Source: Alphaproteobacteria bacterium (GTDB lineage: Bacteria; Pseudomonadota; Alphaproteobacteria; Rhizobiales; Xanthobacteraceae). From it: 64,000 nt of DNA. The notes beneath the pieces were generated by a model. That model saw only the letters and a list, made by a program, of their open reading frames with translations. It was not told the origin of the DNA and ran no database searches. The translations under genes were made by a program, and so were the position numbers. Positions 25,765-34,997 of the stretch are shown here, piece after piece. The stretch covers positions 1 to 64,000 of the forward strand of contig VGEP01000007.1 in NCBI GenBank assembly GCA_016869215.1, in the 5' to 3' direction. Position 1 is the stretch's first letter; the number at the start of each line of letters is the position of its first letter.

Positions 25765-26418
25765 TCAGCTCTTGGCTTCGGCGGACGACAGCGCCATCAG
25801 GATTTCGATCTGGCCGCGCGTGCCGTCCGGCGTGTCGCGATCGGAGAGGATCATGTCCGACCAGCGCTTGACGGCCGCCGTATCCTTCGCGCGCCAGGCC
25901 GCCATCGCAATGGCCGCGCGCGCGCTGTGGCGGAACGTCTTGTCCTGCGCCGTCTGCGGCTCGAGCCGCTGCCTGATTTCGTCAAACGGCGCAGTGTCGA
26001 CCAGCAGTATTCCGGCCCGCACCGACGCGAGTTCCCGCAGGACGGCCGGCACGGAGCTATCCGCCGCCAGCGCGTCATAGATGGCGACGGCGCTCTTGGC
26101 GTCGCGGCGGCCGAGTTCGGCGGCTTCGCGCAAGCGGGCCAGCATGCGGTAGTTCGACGGAGCATCGGCCGAGAGTTTGGCGAAGGCGGCTGCTGCCTCC
26201 TCGTGCTTGCCCTGGGTGACGAATGCGGCGGCGGCCTCGTAGGCGACGCCGGCCTCGGCGGCCTGCTTGGTCTGGTGCCAGTCGTAGGCACGCCAGCCGC
26301 CGACCGCGGCGACCAGCACCACGCAAGCCGCAACGACGAGCATGCCGTACTTTTCCCAGAGCTTTTGCAGTCGCTCTCGGCGTACTTCCTCGTCGACTTC
26401 CTGGAAAATATCGGACAC
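25765..26418 (-). CDS. YfgM-like tetratricopeptide membrane protein
   Basis: 217 residues, GTG start at 26418. A cytoplasmic N-terminus (SDIFQEVDEEVRRERLQKLW) precedes one transmembrane helix (GMLVVAACVVLVAAVGGW, about residues 25-43). A periplasmic TPR-like helical domain follows (EAAAAFVTQGKHEEAAAAFA, DAKSAVAIYDALAAD). This matches YfgM/DUF2133, a chaperone-associated factor near the Sec translocon and BamB in Escherichia coli. Gene order YfgM-lipoprotein-der parallels yfgM-bamB-der. Confidence 0.85.
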   Translation of the reverse strand: MSDIFQEVDEEVRRERLQKLWEKYGMLVVAACVVLVAAVGGWRAYDWHQTKQAAEAGVAYEAAAAFVTQGKHEEAAAAFAKLSADAPSNYRMLARLREAAELGRRDAKSAVAIYDALAADSSVPAVLRELASVRAGILLVDTAPFDEIRQRLEPQTAQDKTFRHSARAAIAMAAWRAKDTAAVKRWSDMILSDRDTPDGTRGQIEILMALSSAEAKS

Positions 26419-26568
26419 GAAGCGTTCCCCTCAGACCTTCCGGCGGCTGCCCCTCGCGCCGCTAAGGTCATGCTCCTACGGCTAAAATACCGATGTGGCG
26501 GCGGCAAGGCAAAAGCCGCCTCCGCCCGCGGCCGGACAGCGTTAACAGGGCGCGGCCGGGCCCGCCAA

Positions 26569-27390
26569 CTACTTCTTCTTCATGCCGTAAACGTGCTCGG
26601 GACCGGGGAACGCGCGGGACCGCACGTCGCGCGCATAGCCCGCCACCGCGGCCTCGATGCCGGGGCCTATATCGCCGTAGCGCCGGACGAAGCGCGGCAC
26701 CCGCGGCGACAGGCCCAGCATGTCCTCAAGCACCAGAATCTGGCCGTCGCACGCCGCGCTTGCGCCGATGCCGATGGTGGGAACCGGAACCCGTTCGGTG
26801 ATGCGGCGGGCAAGAGGCTCGGCCACCGCTTCGATCACGATCGAAAACGCGCCCGCATCGGAGACCGCCTTGGCGTCGTCCTCGATCGGGGCCCAGTCCT
26901 TCTCCTCGCGGCCCTGCGCGCGGAACGAGCCGATGGTGTTGATCGCCTGCGGCGTCAGCCCGATGTGGCCCATCACCGGCACGCCGCGCTCGGTGAGGAA
27001 CGCCACCGTGTCGGCGAGCCTGCGCCCGCCCTCCATCTTGATTGCGCCGCAGCCGGTTTCCTTCAATACGCGCGCCGCGTTCGTGAACGCCTGCTCCTTT
27101 GACGCTTCGTATGAACCGAACGGCATGTCGACGACCACCAGCGCGCGCTTCGAGCCGCGCATCACGGCATGGCCCTGCAGGATCATCATGTCGAGCGTCA
27201 CGGGCACGGTGGTCTCGAGCCCGTGCATCACCATGCCGAGCGAGTCGCCGACCAGGATCGCGTCACAGTGCTTGTCGACCAGCCGCGCCGTGTGCGCGTG
27301 ATAGGCGGTCAGCGACACGATCGGATCGCCGCCCTTGCGGGCGCGGATGTCCGGCGCGGTGATGCGCTTGATTTCGTCTTGAACCGACAT
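26569..27390 (-). CDS. panB: 3-methyl-2-oxobutanoate hydroxymethyltransferase (PanB)
   Basis: First step of pantothenate synthesis: transfers a hydroxymethyl group from methylene-THF to ketoisovalerate. 273 residues. It has [19 protein letters not shown], the metal-binding [28 protein letters not shown]-type [22 protein letters not shown] and the catalytic-Glu region [20 protein letters not shown]. Length is typical. It is separated by 3 bp from the upstream NnrU gene, so probably cotranscribed. No panC is in the window. Confidence 0.96.
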   Translation of the reverse strand: MSVQDEIKRITAPDIRARKGGDPIVSLTAYHAHTARLVDKHCDAILVGDSLGMVMHGLETTVPVTLDMMILQGHAVMRGSKRALVVVDMPFGSYEASKEQAFTNAARVLKETGCGAIKMEGGRRLADTVAFLTERGVPVMGHIGLTPQAINTIGSFRAQGREEKDWAPIEDDAKAVSDAGAFSIVIEAVAEPLARRITERVPVPTIGIGASAACDGQILVLEDMLGLSPRVPRFVRRYGDIGPGIEAAVAGYARDVRSRAFPGPEHVYGMKKK

Positions 27391-27393
27391 GTC

Positions 27394-27978
27394 TCAACCC
27401 GGCAGCAGATCCACCCCCACAACGTAGGGATGGAAGTAGAGCGCGAGCAAGATATAGGCAACCGTGCCAACGGCAACCGCGATGACGTCGTTCTGCGCGC
27501 CGCCGACCGGAATCGCGGGCGAACCGGGATCGGTCCGCCGCTTGAGCGAGATGCGGTCGAATACGGCCCATGCGAGGATTGCGCCGAACAGGACGATAGA
27601 ACCGAGATCGCCGTTCGCGAGCAGGTGCGCGAGCGCCCAGAGCTTCACGCCGACCATGAACGGATGCTTCAGCGCGGTCTTGATGCGGCCGGGGCTGTAG
27701 GCGGCGGCCATGAACACGATCGCGGGCCACACCAGCAGCACGGACAGATGCCGCAGCCAGACCGGCGGATACCAGACGTCGATCCAGCCGGTCGCACGGT
27801 AGAGGCCGAAGCCATAGCCCGCGACGAGCACGCCGATCAGCGATACGACAGAATAAACGGCCTTATAGGTGCCCAGCCCGAACCGGTCGACATAGACCTG
27901 ACGGCTCTGCCGGAACGCGGTCAGCGTATGCGGCGCGAGAAAAAGCGCCAGGCCGATAACCAGAACCGCAAGACCCAT
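27394..27978 (-). CDS. NnrU family membrane protein
   Basis: 194 residues with about six transmembrane segments (MGLAVLVIGLALFLAPHTL, YSVVSLIGVLVAGYGFGLY, LVWPAIVFMAAAYSPGRIK, IVLFGAILAWAVFDRISLK). The heme-like or conserved histidines in KHPFMVGVKLWALAHLLANG are characteristic of NnrU, a protein first linked to nitrite and nitric oxide metabolism and distantly related to isoprenylcysteine methyltransferases. No denitrification gene is nearby, so that role is not supported here. Overlapped in function with panB only by position. Confidence 0.88.
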   Translation of the reverse strand: MGLAVLVIGLALFLAPHTLTAFRQSRQVYVDRFGLGTYKAVYSVVSLIGVLVAGYGFGLYRATGWIDVWYPPVWLRHLSVLLVWPAIVFMAAAYSPGRIKTALKHPFMVGVKLWALAHLLANGDLGSIVLFGAILAWAVFDRISLKRRTDPGSPAIPVGGAQNDVIAVAVGTVAYILLALYFHPYVVGVDLLPG

Positions 27979-28048
27979 AGCACGCTCCGAGATCGCTTCG
28001 TGGCGCGTCGCCGCTGCGCTGCCTCGCCAGCAAGGCTATCATGTCCCA

Positions 28049-29398
28049 ATGACCGCGGCACATATCCCGGAGCCCGCACGCGACCTGCCGGTGCGCGGCG
28101 AGTACGACGTGGTCGTGCTCGGCGGCGGTCCTGCGGGCATCGCCGCTGCGGCTACGGCTGCGGCGCATGGACGCAAGACGCTGCTGGTGGAACGCTACGG
28201 CTTTCTCGGCGGCATGGGCACGGCCGCGGGCGTGACGAATTTCTGCGGCCTGCACGCCAACGTACACGGCGAAATCCGTCAGGTGGTGCACGGCGTCGCG
28301 GACGAGCTGCTGGCGCGCATCGACCGCCTCGGCGGGTTGAACGCGCCGCATATGGTGTTCGGCAAGATCGCGGCGCAGGCCTACGACACCGCCGCCTACA
28401 AATGCGCAGCCGACGACCTTTTGCTCGGCAAGGGCGTCGACATCCTGTTTCATGCGCTCGGCGCCGGCGTGGCGATGGAAGCGGACGGTGCGATCCGGGC
28501 ACTGATCGTCGAGACAAAATCCGGCCGCGCGGCCATCGTCGGGCGCGTCTTTATCGATTGCTCGGGTGACGGCGATCTCGCGGCCTGGGCCGGAGCGCCG
28601 TTCGAACTCGGCGACGGCCAGGGCTCGATGCTCTACCCGACGCTGATGTTCCGGCTCAACGGCGTCGATCCCGACGCGGCCGGCGAGGCCTGGAAGAGCA
28701 TTCCCGCGCTGATGGAGGACGCCGAACGCCGCGGCATGCACTTCCCGCGCAAGGGCGCCATCGTCCGGCCGCAGAAGAATGCGGCGGAGTGGAGGGTCAA
28801 CGTCACGCAGATGAAGTCGCCGAACGGACGCGCGCTCGACGGCACCGACGCCGGGGAATTGAGCCTCGGCGAGATCGAAGGCCGCAGGCAGGCGCTGGCC
28901 TTCGCCGAATTCCTCAAACGCGAAGCGCCGGGCTTCGCGCAGTCCTACATCGTCGACATCCCGCCGCAGATCGGCATTCGCGAAACCCGGCGCGTCACCG
29001 GGGCGTATCGGCTGACCGGCGAGGACGTACTGAGCTGTGCGAGCTTCGCGGATACCGTCGGCGTCAACGGCTGGCCGATCGAGAAACATATCGCGGGCGA
29101 CGTGGAGTGGCTGTGGCCCGCAATCCCGCAGTCGCGCGGCTACAACCACCTGCCTTTCCGGATGCTGCTGCCGCAGTCGGTCCGCAACCTCCTGGTGGCG
29201 GGGCGCTGCGCCTCCATGACCCACGACGGCCAGTCGGCGGCGCGCGTCAGCGGGGCCTGCTTCGTCATGGGCCAGGCGGCAGGCAGCGCCGCTCATCTGG
29301 CGCTATCCGGCTCCGGCGATCCCGCTCAGATTTCGGTTGAAGCGCTCCAGAGATTGCTTGAGAACGGCGGCGCATACCTCGGACGCGACGCTCCATAA
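28049..29398 (+). CDS. FAD-dependent oxidoreductase
   Basis: 449 residues. The N-terminal dinucleotide fold YDVVVLGGGPAGIAAAATAA is followed by LLVERYGFLGGMGTAAGVTN, typical of the FAD_oxidored (PF12831-like) group. VFIDCSGDGDLAAWAGAPFE and the C-terminal GRCASMTHDGQSAARVSGAC bind the cofactor. Substrate unknown. It is divergent from nnrU and followed, 21 bp downstream, by a Bug receptor. Such pairs commonly supply and oxidise one organic acid. Confidence 0.88.
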   Translation: MTAAHIPEPARDLPVRGEYDVVVLGGGPAGIAAAATAAAHGRKTLLVERYGFLGGMGTAAGVTNFCGLHANVHGEIRQVVHGVADELLARIDRLGGLNAPHMVFGKIAAQAYDTAAYKCAADDLLLGKGVDILFHALGAGVAMEADGAIRALIVETKSGRAAIVGRVFIDCSGDGDLAAWAGAPFELGDGQGSMLYPTLMFRLNGVDPDAAGEAWKSIPALMEDAERRGMHFPRKGAIVRPQKNAAEWRVNVTQMKSPNGRALDGTDAGELSLGEIEGRRQALAFAEFLKREAPGFAQSYIVDIPPQIGIRETRRVTGAYRLTGEDVLSCASFADTVGVNGWPIEKHIAGDVEWLWPAIPQSRGYNHLPFRMLLPQSVRNLLVAGRCASMTHDGQSAARVSGACFVMGQAAGSAAHLALSGSGDPAQISVEALQRLLENGGAYLGRDAP

Positions 29399-29419
29399 AC
29401 CGCAACAGTGAGACGAACC

Positions 29420-30394
29420 ATGAAGCGCCAATTCGCCCTCGCTTTGACCGGGTTACTGCTCGCCACCTCGCTCGCCGCCTCGCCCGCCGCGGCCCAGGAC
29501 TGGCCGACCAAGCCGGTCCGGATCGTCGTGCCGTTCGGGCCGGGATCGACGCCCGACGTGGTCGCACGGATGATCGCCGACCATCTGCAGAAGAAGCACG
29601 GCCAGCCTTTCGTGGTCGAGAACCGGCCGGGCGCGAGCGGCAACACCGGGACCGACGCGGTCGCCAAAGCCGAGCCCGACGGATCGACCATCGGCATCAG
29701 CATCGGCGGGCCGCTCGCCATCAACACGCTGCTGTTCTCGAAGCTGCCCTACAACCCCAAGACCGACATCGCCCCGGTCACGCAGCTTGTGACCCAGCCG
29801 AGCGCGCTCACGGTTAATTTGGACGTTAAGGTTAACGCCGTCGCCGATCTGGTGGCGCTGCTGAAGCGCGAACCCGGCAAGTTCACCTACGGTTCGATCG
29901 GCAACGGCTCTTTGTCGCACCTCGCCATGGAGGCGATCGCGCTCAAGAGCGGCACGAAGATGGTGCACGTGCCCTACCCCGGCTCGCCCGCGGCAATGAC
30001 CGCGATCATCCGCGGTGACGTGCAAATGGGCTGTCTGCCTGCGATCTCGGTCACTCCGCACGCGACCGGAGGCAAGGTCAAAATCCTCGCCGTATCGACC
30101 GCCAAACGGTCGCCATATTTGCCGCAAATCCCGACGCTCAAAGAGGCGGGAATCGACTTGGAAGCAGACGCTTGGATGGGGATGATCGCGCCCGGCAAGA
30201 CGCCGGAACCCATCGTTGCGAAAATTCGCCGCGAGGTGGTAGAAGCAATCGGGACGGCGGCGATCCGCGACAAACTTGCGGCCCAGCTCATGGAACCGAT
30301 CGGCAACACACCGGCCGAGTTCCGGGCCCGCATCGACGGGGAAATCGACCGCTGGGCGCCGGTGATCAAGTCCGCGAACATCAAGGTTAACTAG
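29420..30394 (+). CDS. Bug/TctC-type periplasmic substrate-binding receptor
   Basis: 324 residues. A signal peptide (FALALTGLLLATSLAASPAA) is followed by QDWPTKPVRIVVPFGPGSTPD. The ligand loop FVVENRPGASGNTGTDAVAK and VPYPGSPAAMTAIIRGDVQM are also visible. It is an orphan of the tripartite tricarboxylate family, with no TctAB nearby. ATG 29420 is preferred over the track GTG at 29408. It starts 21 bp after the FAD oxidoreductase stop, so the two form an operon and probably share a substrate. Confidence 0.93.
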   Translation: MKRQFALALTGLLLATSLAASPAAAQDWPTKPVRIVVPFGPGSTPDVVARMIADHLQKKHGQPFVVENRPGASGNTGTDAVAKAEPDGSTIGISIGGPLAINTLLFSKLPYNPKTDIAPVTQLVTQPSALTVNLDVKVNAVADLVALLKREPGKFTYGSIGNGSLSHLAMEAIALKSGTKMVHVPYPGSPAAMTAIIRGDVQMGCLPAISVTPHATGGKVKILAVSTAKRSPYLPQIPTLKEAGIDLEADAWMGMIAPGKTPEPIVAKIRREVVEAIGTAAIRDKLAAQLMEPIGNTPAEFRARIDGEIDRWAPVIKSANIKVN

Positions 30395-30438
30395 CGGGTC
30401 AAGGTTCCGGATGCGGTCGGTAGCGTGGGAGTGACGCA

Positions 30439-31080
30439 ATGAGCACGGAACCCTATCCCGAGGTCGCCGTCGACGAATCGGGAATCGTGCCGAACCAGAG
30501 CGCGCGCGGCGCCGAATGGCCGAAGAAAATCCGCACGCTCACCGCCTCCGAACTCGACCGCCTGACCATCGACCACAACGGCCGCTTCTACTGGGACGGC
30601 AAGCTGGTCAATTACGAGCCGCCGGAGTTGCGGGCACAGGGCCAGAGGCCGGAGGGCGGCGACTCGACGCTCGACGAACTTGAACGGTCGGTCTACGAGC
30701 ACACGTCGCCGGATCGCATCGAGGGCGCTGAGCTCGCGCGGCCGCTTACCGCACGCGAGCGGGAAGACCTCAGGGCCGACGATTTCGACACCGCGCGCGA
30801 GGCCGGCGCGGCGGCTGAGCCGCGCGCGATTTCGGCCGAAGAGATGGCGCTGGCGGCCGCGGCCATACGCATGCCGGAGCGCGTGCATGTGAAGCTGTCG
30901 CGCTGGCAGTCGCTGGGCGCCATCGTCATGGTGCTTGGCATGCTGGTCGGGGCATCGGGGATCGCGGCCTACGGCTTCGTCGCCGCTCACGAATGGGCCT
31001 GCCGAATCGGCCTGATCTCCAGTTACTGCCCGCAAGGCCCGGCCGGCCGGCCGCCGGCGCGCCTCGACATCCCTGCCTGA
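30439..31080 (+). CDS. Uncharacterised single-span membrane protein (paralogue A)
   Basis: 213 residues. An N-terminal soluble part contains LDRLTIDHNGRFYWDGKLV (about residues 36-54), then an acidic helical region (RPLTAREREDLRADDFDTAR). One transmembrane helix (GAIVMVLGMLVGASGIAAYG) precedes HEWACRIGLISSYC and the end RLDIPA. It shares the IDxxGRxYWDGK block, the TM, the WACR-x-G-x-I-x-S-x-C segment and the DIPA C-terminus with the next gene. GGGAG precedes the ATG. No function is recognised; the cytosolic block and extracytoplasmic Cys pair suggest a sensor or scaffold. Confidence 0.75.
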   Translation: MSTEPYPEVAVDESGIVPNQSARGAEWPKKIRTLTASELDRLTIDHNGRFYWDGKLVNYEPPELRAQGQRPEGGDSTLDELERSVYEHTSPDRIEGAELARPLTAREREDLRADDFDTAREAGAAAEPRAISAEEMALAAAAIRMPERVHVKLSRWQSLGAIVMVLGMLVGASGIAAYGFVAAHEWACRIGLISSYCPQGPAGRPPARLDIPA

Positions 31081-31175
31081 CAACCCGCGCCGTTGCTGGC
31101 GTTTTCCACGGTGCCGCTGCGCCGTGGCAAGGCGCGCTTTGACTTCGGCGGCAGGGCCGGGAAACATCCCTCGCG

Positions 31176-31745
31176 ATGAGTCGCCTCCCGGCCATACTCA
31201 ACGCCATCATGCGCAAGGTCGACGCGCCGCATAGCGATGCGGGTGCGGCCTTCCGCGACCATCCCGCGGCGCCCCCTCTGCTTGGCGACGCCCAGAACGG
31301 CGTCGTGCGAAAGCTCGTCACGCCCGAACCCGCGCTGCGCGAGACCGTCTTCAACCTGGTCCCGCCCGGCGACGGCATGGCAACGCCGCAGCCGATGGCA
31401 GAAGCCGCAATCGAGAAACCGGCCGACGAGCCTGCGCCGGCCGCAAGCGAACGCAATGTGCGGCCGGTGGGGACCATGGACCTCACGCGCCTGTCGATCG
31501 ACAACGACGGGCGGCTCTACTGGGACGGCAAGCCGGTCGAGGTGCGGCGGCGGATCGCGATGTCACGCCGTCAGATTGTGGGCGCGGCCATCATCGGCGT
31601 GTTTGTCGTCATCGGCGCGATCGGCGCGGCGATCCAGGGCACGGCGGCGGCGCGCGACTGGGCGTGCCGGCTTGGCTGGATCGAGAGCACCTGCGCGACG
31701 CCTGCGCCGCTGCCGCAGCGCGCGCGCTTCGACATCCCGGCGTGA
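31176..31745 (+). CDS. Uncharacterised single-span membrane protein (paralogue B)
   Basis: 189 residues. A variable N-terminus of about 90 residues is followed by LTRLSIDNDGRLYWDGKPVE, an Arg-rich juxtamembrane stretch (VRRRIAMSRRQ), one transmembrane helix (IVGAAIIGVFVVIGAIGAAI) and then RDWACRLGWIESTC, ending RFDIPA. It is a clear paralogue of the preceding gene, 95 bp away on the same strand, so tandem duplication with divergence of the N-terminal half is likely. Function unknown. Confidence 0.75.
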   Translation: MSRLPAILNAIMRKVDAPHSDAGAAFRDHPAAPPLLGDAQNGVVRKLVTPEPALRETVFNLVPPGDGMATPQPMAEAAIEKPADEPAPAASERNVRPVGTMDLTRLSIDNDGRLYWDGKPVEVRRRIAMSRRQIVGAAIIGVFVVIGAIGAAIQGTAAARDWACRLGWIESTCATPAPLPQRARFDIPA

Positions 31746-31760
31746 CGGCGGCAGCCGCCG

Positions 31761-32537
31761 TCACACCACGGGCGAGCGCCCGCCGTCGACGTTGATCGCG
31801 GTTCCGGCGATGTAGCCGCCCGCGTCCGACACCAGAAAGCACGCCAGATTGGCGAACTCCTCGGCCTTGCCAACACGGCCGAGCGGCACCTCCTTCTCGC
31901 GCGCCTTGTAGTATTCGGCGAGCGGAACGTTGGCGCGCTTGGCGGACTGCACGTGCTGATCGGCCTCGATGAAGCCGACCAGCATCGCGTTGACCAGGAC
32001 GTTGTGAGGCGCGAACTCCTGCGACAGCGCCTTGGTCATCGCCATACCGGCGGCGCGCGATACCGACGTGGGCATGCTGTTCGGCCGCGGGGCTTTGGCG
32101 CCGATATTGAGCACATTGATGATCCGGCCCCAGCGGCGCTCCTTCATCTGTGGCGCCACGAGGCGGATCATGCGGATCGCCGCGAACAGCTTGTCCTCGA
32201 GGTCCTTCTGCATGATCTCGTCGGTCAGCTTCTCGAACGGGCCGTTGCGCGAGGTGCCGGCATTGTTGACCACGATGTCGACCTTGCCGAACGCCTTCAT
32301 GATCTCGTCGTATGCGCGCTGGATGTCGGCGGCCGCACTGACGTCGGCTTGGACGCCCGCGACGCGGCCCTTGGCGGTCGCCTTGATCGATTTCACCGCC
32401 TCGTCGAGCGTCTCGCGGCCGCGCGCGACGACTGCAACGTCCGCGCCCGACGCCGCAAACCGAGTGGCGACCGCAAGCCCGATGCCCTTGCTGCCGCCCG
32501 TGACGATGGCCGAACGGCCGTTCAACAAAATTTCCAT
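31761..32537 (-). CDS. Short-chain dehydrogenase/reductase
   Basis: 258-residue SDR. The cofactor loop is IVTGGSKGIGLAVATRFA, and DVSAAADIQRAYDEI and NNAGTSRNGPFE follow. The region around INVLNIGAKAPRPNSMPTSV stands where the catalytic Ser and Tyr-x3-Lys normally lie. The usual Y-x-x-x-K is not evident: MPTSVSRAAGMAMTKALSQE has Ser where Tyr is expected, so this may be a divergent SDR. The C-terminus AGGYIAGTAINVDGGRSPVV is canonical. ATG 32537 has GGAGG upstream. It is divergent from a Bug receptor, possibly acting on its ligand. Confidence 0.85.
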   Translation of the reverse strand: MEILLNGRSAIVTGGSKGIGLAVATRFAASGADVAVVARGRETLDEAVKSIKATAKGRVAGVQADVSAAADIQRAYDEIMKAFGKVDIVVNNAGTSRNGPFEKLTDEIMQKDLEDKLFAAIRMIRLVAPQMKERRWGRIINVLNIGAKAPRPNSMPTSVSRAAGMAMTKALSQEFAPHNVLVNAMLVGFIEADQHVQSAKRANVPLAEYYKAREKEVPLGRVGKAEEFANLACFLVSDAGGYIAGTAINVDGGRSPVV

Positions 32538-32645
32538 ACATTCCTCCGGATAAGCCCGGCTGGGCGGGCGACGATGAGCTTCGGCAGCTTGACCCACGTG
32601 CTTACGCGGTGTCGGATCGCACGACAATGCTGGGGAGAGAACGCC

Positions 32646-33662
32646 ATGTCCATCGGCATGCGGCGGCTCGTACGGCAGGCGTACCGACTAATCCCGCCCA
32701 CTCTTGGCGCCGCCGCATGGGCTGCGGCCACACTTGGCGCCGCGCACGCCCAGGACTATCCGGCGAGAGCTGTGACGATCGTCGTGCCGCTGGCGGCCGG
32801 CTCCGGCGTCGATCTGGTGGCGCGCAACTACGGCGAACAGCTCTCCAAGGCGTTCGGCAAGCCGGTGGTCGTCGAAAACCGTCCGGGCGCTGCGACCATG
32901 ATCGGCACCAACTCGGTTGCGACCGCCGTCGCCGACGGCCATACGCTGCTGGCCGCCACCAGTTCGGCCATGGCGATCAACCCGACCCTCTACAAGAAGA
33001 TCGCCTACGATCCCAACCGCGACTTCGTTCCGATCAACTTCTATCTGAAGTCGCCGTTTGTGCTGTGCGTTCATCCGGACCTGCCGGCGAAGTCGCTGGC
33101 CGAACTGATCAAGATCGCCAAGGAACGGCCCGTGCCGTTCAGCTTCGGGTCGCCGGGCGCCGGCACCGCGCAGCACCTGTCGATGGAATACATCAAGCAC
33201 CGCTTCGGCATCGCGATGACCCACGTGCCCTACCGGAGCAATCCGCAATACGTCTCCGACGTCGTCGCGGGCCATCTCAATCTGTCGTTCATCCAGGTGG
33301 CGGCCGCGACCCCGCTGCTTTCGCTGGGCAAAGTACGGGGACTTGCGGTGTCGACGGCCACCCGCATGCCGGGCCTTCCCGACATTCCGACGCTTGCGGA
33401 GGCGACAGGCGACAAGGACATCGAAACGGTGTCGTGGCACATGCTGTACGCGCCGGCCGCCACGCCGAAACCGATCGTCGACCGGCTGCACACGGTGACC
33501 AAGGCGATCACGACCACGCCGGCGTTCCGGAAGTTTCTGCTCGACCGCGGCGAGGCGCCGGTCGATACGCCGCCGATCGACGACATCCGCGCCTATATCA
33601 AGTCCGAACAGGTGAAGTGGGGCTCGCTCGTGCGGCGGCTCGGGCTGGCAGGATCGCTGTAG
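32646..33662 (+). CDS. Bug/TctC-type periplasmic substrate-binding receptor
   Basis: 338 residues. A long signal region (MSIGMRRLVRQAYRLIPP, then TLGAAAWAAATLGAAHA) precedes QDYPARAVTIVVPLAAGSGV. VVENRPGAATMIGTNSVATA and VPYRSNPQYVSDVVAGHLNL are family motifs. The track ORF begins far upstream at 31953 inside the antisense of the SDR. ATG 32646 with GGGGAGAG is the real start. No TctAB partner. Convergent with the diguanylate cyclase, 10 bp away. Confidence 0.93.
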   Translation: MSIGMRRLVRQAYRLIPPTLGAAAWAAATLGAAHAQDYPARAVTIVVPLAAGSGVDLVARNYGEQLSKAFGKPVVVENRPGAATMIGTNSVATAVADGHTLLAATSSAMAINPTLYKKIAYDPNRDFVPINFYLKSPFVLCVHPDLPAKSLAELIKIAKERPVPFSFGSPGAGTAQHLSMEYIKHRFGIAMTHVPYRSNPQYVSDVVAGHLNLSFIQVAAATPLLSLGKVRGLAVSTATRMPGLPDIPTLAEATGDKDIETVSWHMLYAPAATPKPIVDRLHTVTKAITTTPAFRKFLLDRGEAPVDTPPIDDIRAYIKSEQVKWGSLVRRLGLAGSL

Positions 33663-33672
33663 CCCGGCTCCG

Positions 33673-34887
33673 TCAGGTCGCCGCAACGGCCGCCGTGGGC
33701 TCTCCGATCGGGGCCAGCGGGGCCGGCGCATCGTCGGCGCGCGCCACCGCCACGCGGTTGCGCCCCTGCCGCTTTGCGGCATAGACCGCCATGTCGGCGC
33801 GCCGCACCAGGGTGTCGAGGTCGTAGCCGAACTCCGACGTGCAGGCGACGCCGACGCTGACCGTGGCCGTCACCGGCTTGCCGGACAGTTGCACCATCCC
33901 CGCTTCGAATTGCTGCCGGATGCGCTCGGCCACGCGGGCCGCGGGCTCGACTCCCGCGCCCGGCAGGATGCAGCAGAACTCCTCGCCCCCGATCCGGAAC
34001 AGGAAATCCGTCGGGCGGATATTGCCGTTGACGACGCCGACGAACCGCACCAGCACGTCGTCGCCGCCGGAATGGCCGAACCGGTCGTTGAGCGCCTTGA
34101 AGTGGTCGAGGTCGAAGAACAGCAGCGACAGCGGATTCTGCTCGTAAGCGTGCCGCTGTAGCAGCCGCGCGCCGCGCGCCATAAAGGCGCGACGGTTGAG
34201 CGCGCCGGTCAGGGGATCGGTCTGCGCCTTGGTGCGCTGTTCGAGCTCCAGCCGCTCGCGCGAGATGGCCACGAGCAGCACCGTCAGCACCAGCGTGTGG
34301 AAGAAGGCAATGAGGTTGAACACGGCTACAGTCGTCTGGGTTTCCGGCAGCGCACCGAATGGAAACGGCAGAATATCGACGAACAGGAGCCGGCTTCCGA
34401 ACAGCAGCGAGTACGAACCGAACAGAACGATGATCGGCCACCGCGACATCAGCCGCTCCTCGCGGCCGCGCCAATATTCCACGGCCGTCAGCGCGATCAG
34501 CGGCGCAATGAACAGCGACGAGACGACGATCCGAAGCCGCATGTTCTCCAGGAATCCCGGTATCGCGGCAATCGCGAGCCAGGCACAGGGCATGAGGATC
34601 AGCGGCAGCCACAGCGGCTTCCGCCGTTCGAAGGCGCGAGCCGCCTGCCAGCACATGCCGGCCGCGACCAGCATCATGGCCACGGCCACTCCGACCGCCT
34701 CAAACTCCCCTACAAAGCCCCTTCGGATGAAGGACAGCCCGGCGAGCATGGCGAAGAAATACATGACGCTGAGCCATGCGAACCATGTCGATCTGCGATC
34801 ATGGAGCCAGAACGCAAAAAACAGCAGGCATAACGGCGCCTTGACGGCCACGCCCGACAACAAAATTGTAAATGCGTCAATCTGCAT
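33673..34887 (-). CDS. Membrane-bound diguanylate cyclase (GGEEF)
   Basis: 404 residues. The N-terminal about 215 residues hold seven or so transmembrane helices without a recognised sensor name (CLLFFAFWLHDRRSTWFAWL). The C-terminal GGDEF domain has DPLTGALNRRAF, LLFFDLDHFKALNDRFGHS and the active site RIGGEEFCCILPG. An RPTD five residues before GGEEF is a proper RxxD inhibitory site, so product inhibition by c-di-GMP is expected. No EAL domain. The last about 25 residues are Ala/Pro-rich. Confidence 0.93.
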   Translation of the reverse strand: MQIDAFTILLSGVAVKAPLCLLFFAFWLHDRRSTWFAWLSVMYFFAMLAGLSFIRRGFVGEFEAVGVAVAMMLVAAGMCWQAARAFERRKPLWLPLILMPCAWLAIAAIPGFLENMRLRIVVSSLFIAPLIALTAVEYWRGREERLMSRWPIIVLFGSYSLLFGSRLLFVDILPFPFGALPETQTTVAVFNLIAFFHTLVLTVLLVAISRERLELEQRTKAQTDPLTGALNRRAFMARGARLLQRHAYEQNPLSLLFFDLDHFKALNDRFGHSGGDDVLVRFVGVVNGNIRPTDFLFRIGGEEFCCILPGAGVEPAARVAERIRQQFEAGMVQLSGKPVTATVSVGVACTSEFGYDLDTLVRRADMAVYAAKRQGRNRVAVARADDAPAPLAPIGEPTAAVAAT

Positions 34888-34997
34888 GTGCCGCCGCGGG
34901 CGCCCCGCCGAATCGGTCAGCAGTCTAGCCGACCGCGGGCAGCGCCCCTATGCGGGCGGGCGCATACGTTTCAGCCGGCGGGCGAAGATTGCCGCGC

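Noticed and set aside
29812-29840. TTAA...TTAA pair resembling a CtrA site
   Set aside because: Spacing is 8, not 7, and it lies deep inside the Bug receptor coding sequence.
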